Source of the DNA: Tyto alba
Lineage: Eukaryota; Chordata; Aves; Strigiformes; Tytonidae
Direction of reading: 5' to 3'
DNA: 64,000 bases
Assembly: GCF_018691265.1 (NCBI RefSeq)
Contig: NW_024881276.1
Span: 3,410,001-3,474,000, forward strand
Part shown: piece after piece, positions 12,171 through 22,855 of the stretch
How positions within the stretch are numbered: the stretch's first letter is position 1
Layout of the letters: every line of letters begins with the position of its first letter
Program-made: the position numbers and the translations under genes
Notes under the pieces: generated by a model
Database searches by the model: none
Seen by the model: only the letters and a program-made list of their open reading frames with translations
Told to the model about the DNA's origin: nothing

Positions 12171-15100
12171 TAATGGTCACCTTTTTGGTCACTTGAGTAA
12201 TTCAGAGTCCTGGATTAGGCCCACGGAGGCTCTATAGACACTCCAGGGATTGAGGCATCCCTGGCTGGGATCTGCAAAATGCAGCCTGCCAAGAGCTACT
12301 TAGGCTACTCAGTAGGATAGCTATGGAGAAAATATTTTTTTTAAAATCAACTGCTCTCTGACAGTTAATTTCTGAAATCCAGACTCCATTCTGAATTCAC
12401 AGACATTAATCCTTTCCAGTTACATTATGCTTAAACCATTCCTTCATCATGTATTTAATAGTAAGTATTTAATGGATCACAGACTAGAAGTGAAGTGTCC
12501 CAGTTCCCAGGCTATACTTTATCATGAAGATAAAATTCTTTCTTCTCTTTTTCTCTTTCCCACTTCTATGCAACCTGGACAGAAGCTGACTGATATAAAA
12601 AAATAATTCATGAGAGTGAGTCAACTGGAGCACCTTATTTCAGGAAGCAAGGCTTATAGTCACCCTCAAGTAGACAAGCACCCCTACAGTTTGATTCAAT
12701 GCTCCAACGGCAAAGCAGTTGGGTAATGCTACTACAGCCCATGTTTGTTGCAGTGCTCGGTGTGTCATGCTGGCAATACCTACTCATCCTGGACTGGCAT
12801 GAAAAAAACAGGAAAAAAACCCTGGTGTTTATATCCCAGTGGGACTCTAACTTAAGTTAGAGAAGATTATCGGTATGAAACTTTCTCTGTTGGAGGCAGG
12901 CGGGTGCATCCTGTTGCAACTCTGATTTGGTTTTGTCTTCACTTCACTGTTCTTCCACATGCACCAGCAATGTCTTGCTGTCAACTGAACTGAATGACTT
13001 CTCGGTGAACATGGGGACAGAATATGCTATGTTGTAGGCTAGGTGAGAACACATTATAGGACTGGTGTGTTAGCTGCCACCAGCAAATACGGGCCGAGTC
13101 CTGTGTTGTCAGTGAGCTCCCACAAGTCATGCTCTTTTGAGGATGATAACAAGCAGCTCAGCCCTGTCAAGGCTTCATCGGTTTGGGACTTGTTCAAAAG
13201 CAGGTCATTAGGCACTTTCGGTTGGATTTTCTCTGCCCTAACTTCAACTCTAAAAATTGGGATTGTAGTCCAATTCTGTCATTTGGGCTCCCTCTAGAGC
13301 CAACTGATGAAGAGAGATGCTCTACCACATCATTTCTTCAGTCACAAGATATCTGTCCAAGACAAATAGGGTGACTCACCCAACAGGCATAGAGGGAATC
13401 CTGTTGATTAGCTCAGTCTAGATGCTTAAAATTAGGAGCGGAAAACTGCCCATAGGGGTTTTCCTAGTGGAAACTGAGGAGTGTTTCAGGTTAGTTTGGG
13501 GATTTAAGTTTTCAGCTAGAACACAACTCAGCATCTGCTGCTATTGGTGTATTGAATGTTAAACCAAGCAGTGCTAGATCCTTTTGTGAATTTTCTGCTG
13601 CTATAAAGTCAGTGATAGATTAAGCATATAAATCAGTTCCCATGGGCAATGCAATGGGATTATTCGTTTCCTTGATCACCTGTTGAAAACTGGTAGTGAT
13701 TTTTATATTACTTCAACTCTCTTGCAGGGTGATCAACTTTCTTAATAGAAATGTCTAATATAAACGTCTAATTTAAGATTTAATTTCCATTAAAAACAAA
13801 CTTTAGCTCCAGGTTGAATATTTGACTAAAAATGAAAGTTATAGCAGTGGACAGGTATAAATTGCTCATATCTCCCAGACAGGTTTTTTCAGGGAAATCT
13901 CTTCCACATCTGCTGACCAGAACCTATAGAAGGCCTATAGAAAGGCTAAGCAATATTTACTTCAGAAGATTCATCTGGCTCATGTATATCTGTTATAAGG
14001 AGAGAGGGAGTGTAATAGAGATATGAACTATGTTTTTAGGAGGAGGTGTGAGATACAAAATTCATATCCAAGACACTCCACATTCCAATGATGTTAAGAA
14101 GCACAGTGACCATTTCAGACACTCTAAAAATTGTTCACTATATGCCCTTCACTGTTGTTTTTTAAACATAGAGGTTTTCTTGGGGAGGGTAACATCAGCT
14201 TGGTACTGTACCTCACACAGTGTGAGGAGGAAAGAGTTTGTTTTTCCTAGAGTCCCGTTGAAGTGTTAATTTAAAGAAGTAATAATGTAAATCTTATTTC
14301 AAACATTCTTTCCCCCCCCATCAGACTTCTATATTAAGACATTTGGGTAATTGACCAATATTACTGTGGCCCAGCGGGCATTATTTTCTTTTGGTAAAAG
14401 GATACCATAGTAAATTTCAATGAGAAGGAGTTAAAAAAAAAAAAAAAAAAGTAAAAATGAACAGACCTAAGTAAGACTTGGATATGAAAGGAAAATATAA
14501 ACCAGACGGGAATGATGGAGACACGTTTTCATATCTTTCTTTTCTTTTAAGATCGGTTTAAAAGTTTTCCTTCACTGCATTGGCTTTCTGCCGCTGAGCA
14601 ACATGAAGCAGCATATTTGTTCAGGAGCAGCAGCTGGGAACTATTCATTGGCTGTGGATTGCCAGCCAGCTATACTGGGACTGGATTCTGTGTCCAACAA
14701 AGTCCAATGGGAAAGTCCCCACTGTCTTCTGAGGGCGCTGGAGCAGGTGCTGGAGGGGAAGGCCTGGTTCCCCTAAAGTCAATGACAAAACCTTTGGTGG
14801 TGCCAACCTCTCCTTGGGTCCTGAAGACAAACCTGGCAACTCTAGTGTCGGTCTTTTTGGGGAAGGAGGAAAGAAGCTCTCCTGTGGCTTCTGTGCTATC
14901 ATACGTGTCTCTGACCATTAATAAGTTTGTAGGCTGCAAAATAAGTAACTGTGGGACTGGTGGTAACAGTGCTGGACACTTCATCCCTCTTGCACCCGCT
15001 AACAACAGAGAGGATTTTTTGTCTCCCTCTCTGCTCCTCCTAATTAAGCCATAGCGGCCGTTGCAGCTCTGGGGCTCTGTCTTCAAGTCATTGTTTCTCA

Positions 15101-15289
15101 GTATGGTTTTACTGACACATGAAAAAAGCTAAGGGGCAGGAGTCGCATGGTGTTTTCTACTGAAGTTTCGCCTTTAAAGCTGGGACTCAGACTGCTTCAC
15201 TCTACTGCTGACAATTTAGCAAATGGTCCATGTTATGCCACTTTGATCTTGTGAAAGTTTTCAAAAATTTCATCCTTGAAGAAAGCTAC
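12171..15289. other. Unique-looking DNA, no gene recognised
   Basis: About 3.1 kb. ORFs of up to 145 codons overlap on opposite strands at 14617-15086 in a locally GC-richer patch, with no recognisable protein. An 18-base A run sits at about 14433-14450. Confidence 0.55.
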
Positions 15290-15670
15290 AGGCCCAACAG
15301 ATCCCCCAGTTCATTAGCAATCCTTTAGCAGTTCCCAACAATTAGAGCTGTCAGCCAGCCGAACTCTGTTCGGAGGCCGCGCATTCAAAATCCCTGACTA
15401 ATGACTTGGTAAAAAGACTTGACAGTGTGTTGCAATTTGTTATAATTGAATCTAAGCTGCATCAGCTGTTTGAGGGGCTGAAATGTTTTCAAACATTACA
15501 TTGATTTAAATTAATGCCATAAAAATATTCAGAAATCGTGTCTGTCAGATTCAGTGCTAATAATCATGTTCTCTTCAGATATGAAGAAGACATTTCATCA
15601 CCATTTGAAAGCATTGTCAAACAGACAGTTTAAATTCCCCCTCCTCCACCTCCCTTAAGTGAAAAATAAG
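15290..15670. promoter_or_regulatory. Candidate conserved non-coding block
   Basis: A 380-bp block without repeats and with few homopolymers. It mixes AT-rich homeodomain-like sites (ctaatgac, ttataattg, gctaataatcatg) with balanced sequence such as a small palindrome ccgaactctgttcgg near 15359. This texture is typical of vertebrate developmental enhancers, but conservation itself cannot be seen in one sequence. Inference only. Confidence 0.25.
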
Positions 15671-18444
15671 TTGATAATCATTATATTCATGAGAGGAAAG
15701 TGCTTGGTAACTGGAATGGGACAGGTTAGGAGGGATAGGCCTCCTGAACTATGAGATCCTGGAGAAGTAAAATTTGAAAAGCCCATTACAAATACTAATT
15801 TTCATTGACTAGCTTTCAATATAAAAATTCTAAGAAATTAAAACCAATTCTGCAGCAACTGTTGGAGAAAGTTCAAAAAGAATCATCTTTTCAAACTTGC
15901 TCTCTGCCTTTAATTTAACTGTGGGCACATGAACTGAACAGTGGGACATTTGGCAAGCAGACTTCTTTTGTTTTTGAACCAGCACAAGCTCTCTGGCTAA
16001 AACTTGCATCTGCTTTCAGAATACCTTTCACTCAAAAAAAGTTGGAAGACATGAGATATTAGGGCAGCTTTACTTTCCAAATAAATTGTTTGGTCTGTTT
16101 TTTTAATCCACTGCTAGTACTGGAAAGCTTTCCATTTAAATTGAGAGGGGTTCAGACTACAAGCACTGACCCTACAAGCACCTTCCTACTTCAAATGCTC
16201 TAGAGTCTAAAAATGGAATTTAGACCCCTTATTCCATTTGTATAAGAGCTATTTAAAAGCCAGCTCCAGACAGAAGTTGAGACTTTGCCTGTTCTGAAAA
16301 CCAAGACAGTTTGGATTCGGTGGCTCTTCTCTCTCTCGAAGTACAGACCACTTTGAGTAGACAAAATGATGAGTTAAGATTTAATGAGTACAGAAATTTC
16401 AGTAACAGAAAGATCACTGAAGGAACATATTTCTCTCTAATACACCTATGCAATTTAGGATGAGCTGGGACACTACAGGTTCTAGTTATCATAACGTTTC
16501 TTTGCCTAATAGACAAGAAAACTATTGACAAAATCTAGCATAGAAAGAAGTAACAAAATTTTCTGACCTACATAAGCCAATTGTAACCTGCTGTTAACCC
16601 CAGTTTTACTCTTCTAAGGTTTTAAAAGCCATGGCATTTGCCTGACCAAAGGTAGTTATCTACTGTGTACATACCCAACTCTGACTTGTTCAATGGATAG
16701 AACTGACGAGAGCAATTTATGTCTTCATGAGGTCGATAAAGTTTCAGCATTCACAGTACTTGGGCTTGAACTGTAGAAAGCTGAGCTAATGTCAGTTCCT
16801 AATCAGGAATTGGTTGTTCTTAGAAAACTGGCTGATTACAAAACCAGGCAAAACCCAAAGCAAACAAACCCCACTCTGGATTTTTCACCTTGATAAACTC
16901 TTCTGAACTCTCACTTCTTTTCCAAGCTCACATTTGGTTTCCTACCCATTGTATTGTGAATAATCTTTCATATTAATAACTATATTTTTTCTCTATATTT
17001 GCTATTAATATTGTGGACTGGATTTTTAATAGATTGCAAGGATGGTCTCAGAAGAGTCTTTAGTACAAATCCAAAGACCCTTTGATACACGTATATAAAC
17101 ACGCCTGTGTTTCTTTAGAGGTAATGTAACATGCTTTTTTATTTCTTACAAATTTTTACACATGTAGACCTCTATATTAGCTAGATGGTATGTGGGGAAC
17201 TAACAGCATATTAGTTATTCTTTTAGTATTGCCAATATCACAAACAAGTGTGGCTCATAAAATGCCTTATATAAAAAAGCCTTCTATGCAATGTCTGATT
17301 ATTAAAAAATGTCAACAGTCAGCTTTGAGTTCTTACACTTCAGCATTCCCAGGTTTTACAAAGATGTGTGTCCCAGGGATCATGGTTATCATTAAATAAA
17401 TCACAGAAGAATATTCCACTAACACATCCAATATTTATTTCACATATCAATTTTCTTTAAGTATTATGGACCTGATTCTATTAGGCAGGTGTAATTTCAG
17501 GAATGCTGATGTATGGCCCTTATTGAGCACTTAAGGCTGGATTTATTTCAATAACCTGATCTATTGAAGCTAGTCCTCTAGGCTCCCCCTATAGTCACAG
17601 GAGCATGAGAAGCACCTCCAGACAGTGATTTGCCTCACTACCTATCGTAGACAACCATCTCCAGATGCTGCTCCTGCCACAGGCATGTTGTTCATTCAGA
17701 TGACTTGCAAGGTCAGAGAACACTGCAGCTTTTCAGATGCTGATACAGAGAAAATTCCACAGATAAAATCCATGAAACTTTTTTTACCTTAAATCAACCT
17801 TCATTATTTTCATACAATAAGCTTGCCAGGAGTTGCCCTCTAATTCCACCAATGGTTCATGACATTTTATTTCACTTTCATAGCTATCTTCAGTTCATAT
17901 GAAGCCAAAGTACTGAGCCCACCCCCAAAGACAATACTGCAATGAAAAGAAACCATGTTTCTGAAAAGTGAGGACCTACACAAGACTCTTCAACACATAT
18001 TTTAGCATTTTAATCTTATTCCTCTATACTTTGAGTGCTCAACAGTATCTGCTGAAGTCAGAAGGAACAGCTTCATATTCATGTGCTTACCAGTAAAAGT
18101 TTGGATTTAGGTCCAATAATGTGAATTGGATGGCTTGATATTATGTGTTATTTGGTAAATATATAAGAGGTGAGATTTCTTCTTTTATGTTAGAGTTATG
18201 TTTTACCTACTGCATGTCACACCAGTTTCTTGCTGCAATTCCCATACGGTACTTGAATCCCTTCTGTGAATTGCTACCTTTTAATTATTTCTAATGTAAT
18301 TTCATGTTTCTTGCTTTGCTTTATTCAGTGAGGAGCTTGCCTGCTCAAAAATGTAGTTTTGTTTTTTCTTCCACCACAAATCAAAACATGTAAACTAAAG
18401 TAAAAGCTGATTTAGAAAGGTGGGAGAGAGGGAATGTTAATTAT
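15671..18444. other. AT-rich DNA, nothing recognised
   Basis: About 2.8 kb with no supported gene, RNA or repeat. Confidence 0.6.
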
Positions 18445-18688
18445 CCAAAGGTGTGATATCTACAAAAAGAGCCAAGTCACAAAACGGTTATCCATTTAAC
18501 TTAAATAGCCAAGTTAAACAAGACACAATTGGGGTTAATTTAGCTTTCCAGGCTTTCATAAACTCATACTTGGGAGGTCGAAGGAGGGAAGTCAATTAGC
18601 CCCAATTGTATCTTGTTTAACTTGGCTGGGTGAATCACTAACTCTTTTGTAAGTTGGCTCTTTTTGTAGCTATCACACCTTTTGTATG
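18445..18688. repeat. Long imperfect inverted repeat (foldback or MITE-like element)
   Basis: Two arms of about 90 bases face each other around a spacer of about 53 bases. The left arm (about 18447-18540) begins aaaggtgtgatatctacaaa and ends caattggggttaatt. The reverse complement of the right arm (about 18594-18684) begins aaaggtgtgatagctacaaa and ends caattggggctaatt. Matching is near perfect in the outer 28 bases and the inner 35 bases, weaker in the middle, and roughly 80-85% overall by eye. Transcribed, it would fold into one long hairpin. It could be a non-autonomous DNA transposon or one of the ancient hairpin repeats known in vertebrates. No transposase and no convincing target duplication is seen. 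Confidence 0.85.
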
Positions 18689-19029
18689 ACCGAACAATTT
18701 TCTGACTTGCTTTTTTATTGATGTCAAATATTTTTTTTATCAGATATCACAGTTACTTAGGGGTTGTGGTTTGATAGCAGCATAACTAAATAACAAGAAT
18801 GCATTCACCCGTTTCAGTGCTTGGAGAAAACAAACAAGTATGGATAGAGCTTTGAAAGAAATCACATACTCAACAGGCTTTGTATTCACAGATTCCTGAA
18901 ACAAAGCCAAGTGCATAATCCACAGGACTGTATGGAGCAGTCAGTGAAAACTGTCTGGAATGTCCATGTGTTAAATTAGACACCAAAGGAAGCATCAGCA
19001 CTCCCATGAATGCAACAAAAACAACACAG

Positions 19030-19058
<29 letters not shown>
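19030..19058 (+). repeat. A29 homopolymer
   Basis: Uninterrupted run of 29 adenines, not attached to a recognisable retroposed gene. Treated as a microsatellite. Confidence 0.9.
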
Positions 19059-19060
<2 letters not shown>

Positions 19061-20433
19061 ACTTAACTTTGTAAAAGAAGCCACCTGGAAAAACATGTTC
19101 TGCTACTTTTAGGACTCTTGGTGGAGCATCTTCTTGAACGCTAGTAGTGTCAGTTGTTATATTTATTTTGTTTTTCAACAGGCTGCTGAATGCAGTCTTA
19201 GCAATTGTTTCCACAAATATCAACAAAATGTTCCTGCTGACCAGGAGCTGAATTATGGCCTTTGTATATAAGATGCAAACTGTGAGTAGAGAAAGAAACT
19301 TCTATCACAAAGTCATCAAGCAATAATCCTTTCCTTCTGAAACAAATGGTGACGGAAACGTGACAGAGACATACAGACAGTACATCCGCAATGGGACCCT
19401 GTCAACACATACGTTGAGTATGTGTCACTGTGGTCAAACTCTTGGTTTCATAGACCCTCTTTGTTGATGTCTTTGGCAGCTTAATTTGTCCTTCTTTTTT
19501 TTTATTGTTTTGGTTTTTGTTGTTGTTGTTGTTGTTGTTACAGAGCATATATTTTCCAGGAATTGCCATTGCACTTGCATTCACCCATCCTCTACCACAT
19601 ACAAGAAGACTTCCAGTTCCCTATATATGTCATACAGATGCAAGCTACCAACATCACTTTAACACAGTATTTGTGTCCCAATAGGGTACTGCAAATATTT
19701 CAGTGTTGAAACAAGTGAATAGATAGATAATATTTGAATAATTAACAGAAGTGTAGGACCTGGATCTTGAGTGAGCATATAGCTGTTTTGTTAGATAATA
19801 ACATATGTGATATAAGGTGCCTTTTCATTAGTTTCATTTCAGGTGTTATCTAGACATGACAGTTTAGCAAGGGCCTTCCCTAAATATTTTGACCTTAGCA
19901 TTATCATTCCTCCTTGCAGTGCTACTGTGTAGTGCTGCATTTCTTCCTGTGCATGTGTGTGTTATTATAAGTGTTTTGTCTGCTGTGTCTAGAAGTTAAC
20001 AAAATATTGGAATAGCTCACTCTCCCCTACTGTGCAAAAGCATTGTGCATATTAGTTATCTTTAATTGGGAAGCTTTTGGGCAATTTAAAGAGATTAGAG
20101 ATGGATTGAGCCACTGCCTGGAATTAATATGACTAAAGTGAATACAGTTCTCCTCGGTTTTTGGATAGCAGGGATAACTCAATATCAGCTCTGACTGGTA
20201 CTTAGTGTGTAATATGATGGATTCATCCAATGGAAACAACTAATTAATGAATTAGAGGTATAAAGAAGCCAGATAAATTCAGGTTTTCCTTCTGATAATG
20301 TCTGTTTGAAAACAGTTGCTGCTAGAGGCGTTTATTAGGTGTGTACATAGCTACACACAGGCTCACGATCCACGTGGTCTCACGGCCTTGTAACGTACAA
20401 TGCAGTGCTTGATGCAATGGTTTGCTCATGTTG
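19059..20433. other. Unique-looking DNA with a GTT microsatellite
   Basis: No gene seen. A (GTT)n tract of about 7 units lies at 19518-19539, next to a T-rich run. Confidence 0.6.
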
Positions 20434-20717
20434 CATCCTGTCTTAGTTTGGGCTGAAATAGAGTTAATATTCCTTTTCAGGGACTAGATGAGTGCTGTGT
20501 TTTGGATTTAGCTTTGGGTTTGGTATGGGAAGAATGCTGATAGCACACTGATGTTTTCAGCTGCTGCTGAGACTTCAAGGACTCTCCGACTCTTCATGTC
20601 CTGCCCGTGCGCAAGGGCACAGGGAGCAGGGAGGGAGCACGGCCACAGCACCTGACCCTAACTGGCCAGTGAAATATTCCATATCATGGAATGTCATGCC
20701 CAAACCACAACACATCC
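20434..20717 (+). mobile_element. Short (274-bp) LTR element with perfect 5-bp target duplication
   Basis: The element runs from TGTCTTAG at 20439 to CCACAACA ending at 20712 and is flanked on both sides by catcc (20434-20438 and 20713-20717). Its text follows the U3 of the LTR at 53764: aatagagttaat, then gctgtgttttggattt, then gatagcacactgatgtttt, then gaccctaactggccag, then gtcatgcc. At the point where that LTR has its TATA box, this copy jumps to the LTR terminus. So TATA, R, polyadenylation signal and U5 are missing. The clean flanking duplication is that of an integration event with 5-bp staggering, as in ERVL-type elements. It is either a solo LTR with a later internal deletion or a short LTR variant. 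Confidence 0.85.
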
Positions 20718-22029
20718 ACACTGAGTAAGAGGGGTTTAATTTCCTCTAACTTCCCAGGTTTATGTGGTCTCCCCTTCCTAAAACTGAGTTGCACACTAAC
20801 AAATTTCAATAATATTGAATATAATTTTTTGATATAGCATATCAATCATTTTTGCCTTTTGTATTTTTTTGTAGCATGAGGCAGAAGGGACTAAGGTAAA
20901 GAAAAAAGTCTCTGCTTGGATATCATAGGACAAAGTAGCTGTTCCAGGACATGCTTATTTAAAGTGTTAAGACTTTTCTTCCTTAAACTTGTCCAGTTGT
21001 GATATTTGACAAGGCTCTTTGTGGGTATTTATTGTCATCCATTCTTATTATTTCAGTAGATTCCATCACCTCTTTGATCTCGTTCAGTATTTTGTGCTGA
21101 TCCGGAGGCCAGTAGCATAAGACCACTAGTGTATTTGTACAACTTAGTGAGACTCAGAATACTTACAATTAGTGCCAAAATGGCATTTGATCTTGTCACT
21201 ACCACCCTCAGCAAAGCAGCCACAACAGAGTCAGGGAGGCTTTTTCTTGTTATTGCACTCCAGAGGATCTCTGCCTGCCAATAAGAAAAAAGGTGACTGT
21301 GAGTTCACGTGCCTACAATGGCTGTAGTTCTGACTATTTAGCAAGCTCCAAAAGCCTTAACTACTTTGAAGTCCCTTTCTTTCATTACAGCCAGGGCCAC
21401 ATAAGTGCTGTAGAACATCATTTCCCTGACCAAATATGACATGGTTTTATTTAAGAATATAGTTTCATATTCCTGCACTTGAAGTGTACAGTGCTCAGTG
21501 GTGTATGGTGTTTCTCATCACTAGAAAAGGGGAAGGGAAGAATCAATATAAACTTATGTAATAGTTAAACAAATTTTTTTCCAAATGATCAGTAAGATAC
21601 AGGGTTGATGCATATATCGAAAGAGAATAAATTCATATATTGCTGTCATAGAAAGATTAAGACAGCAGAAATCACTCTGAAATCTGTCTATGTTTCCTGA
21701 TTTTATTTACAAAAATCATGTCCCATCACAGAAGATACAAAATACATAGAAAAGGCAATGATTTCCTGTTGTTTCCAGAGGTTCTGTAACCTTCAGTGGA
21801 TGTCTCCTGACACTGAAATCCTCTTCCATCTGCCTGCACTCTGAGTGTGCTCAGATGACAACTTTTGAAGTCTCTTAGTACTTTGCAGACACTGATTAGA
21901 ACATATTATAGAAAGGGCTTTTATTAAATGAACAGCTGCTTTTGGAAGGATTTCCATGATATGGGGAACATTTGAGAGCTCCTCAAAATTAATAAAAAAG
22001 CAACCAGGTCTTTCCAAAATTACATTCTT
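20718..22029. other. AT-rich DNA, nothing recognised
   Basis: About 1.3 kb without supported gene or repeat. Confidence 0.6.
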
Positions 22030-22855
22030 CTAGGAAGGTCGAGTGTACTGAAGCAGTGTGGATTGGGTTGGCAAGTGAAGGTGCACGCTGATGTTAACAA
22101 GGAAGATCTTGTAACTAAATAAATAGGGCAGAAGGGTGCCCACTCCAAGTGTATGGGCACAAATAAAGAAGTATTGAGAGGCCAGCATGATGGGGGGAAA
22201 CTCACATACTTTTCCTGGGGAATCAGCACAACAAGGTACTTCTCTGAAGTCCTATGCACTAATGTCTGTAGCGTCGTGTACAAACAGGAAGAATTAGATG
22301 TCTATGTGCAGTTACAGGGGTATGAACTCACTGGGATCAGGGAGATGTGGCGGGATAGTTCACACAGGGGAATGCTGCAGTGGATGTATACAAGAAAGAC
22401 GGACATACTGGAGCAATTCAGTGAAGTGCCATGAAAAAGGTTAAGGGAATGGAGCATCTGTCATGTAAGAAATGTCAAAAGTATCTGGGGCTCTTCAGCC
22501 TGGAGAAAAGAAGGCTCAGGTGGATCTTAACCATGTGTATAAATACCAGATTGGGGAGGAAAGGGTGGTAAAGAAGATGGAGCCAGATTCCTCTCCAAGG
22601 TGCTCACTGACAGGACAAGATGCAATGGTCACAAACTGAAACACTGGAAATTCCATTTAAACATTAGAAAAAAAATCTGTTACTGTCAGCGTGGTCAAAC
22701 ATAGGAACAGGTTGCTCAGAGAGCCTCTGTCATTGCAACTACCCAAACCCCAGATGAACACCATTCTGAGCAACCTGCTCTAGCTGACCCTTCTCTGAGT
22801 AGGTTGTGAGCCACTCAATGTCCAGAGGTGCCTTCTAGCCTCAACCACTGCATGA
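22030..22855 (+). mobile_element. CR1: Internally deleted CR1 LINE
   Basis: The left part (about 22220-22405) encodes a recognisable piece of the CR1 ORF2 endonuclease domain. The right part (about 22420-22855) is a CR1 3' end, with gcctggagaaaagaaggctc, then ctcagagagcctctgtc, then cctgctctagctgaccctt, finishing in gaggtgccttctagcctcaa. Everything between the endonuclease start and the ORF2 end, including the whole reverse transcriptase, is missing. The 22030-22220 stretch is probably CR1 sequence from just upstream but is less certain. The copy ends in a degenerate version of the terminal motif. It is dead, and older than the copy at 50.6 kb judging by decay. Confidence 0.8.
22153..22434 (+). 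pseudogene. CR1 ORF2 endonuclease fragment
   Basis: A 93-codon open frame. Residues from about 35 read LCTNVCSV, then KQEELD, then YELTGIREMWRDSSH, which matches the N-terminal apurinic endonuclease of CR1 ORF2 (NARS..., K-x-EEL, then ...ITETWW-D-SH). In CR1 this enzyme nicks the target DNA for target-primed reverse transcription. Several residues of the usual motif are changed (TETWW has become REMWR), the domain stops after about 60 residues, and the frame then enters the 3' end of the element. It is not functional. Confidence 0.7.

Noticed and set aside
14211..14228. Small palindrome cctcacacagtgtgagg
   Set aside because: A 17-base palindrome is expected by chance at this window size, with no context to give it a role.
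14617..15086. Overlapping ORFs of 145 codons (plus) and 138 codons (minus)
   Set aside because: Both strands open at once in a GC-richer patch is a composition effect. No domain, no splice context, no homology recognised.
18445..18688. Foldback considered as a microRNA precursor
   Set aside because: The arms are about 90 bases with a diverged middle and the whole is 240 bp, longer than typical animal miRNA hairpins. A transposon or hairpin repeat fits better without expression data.
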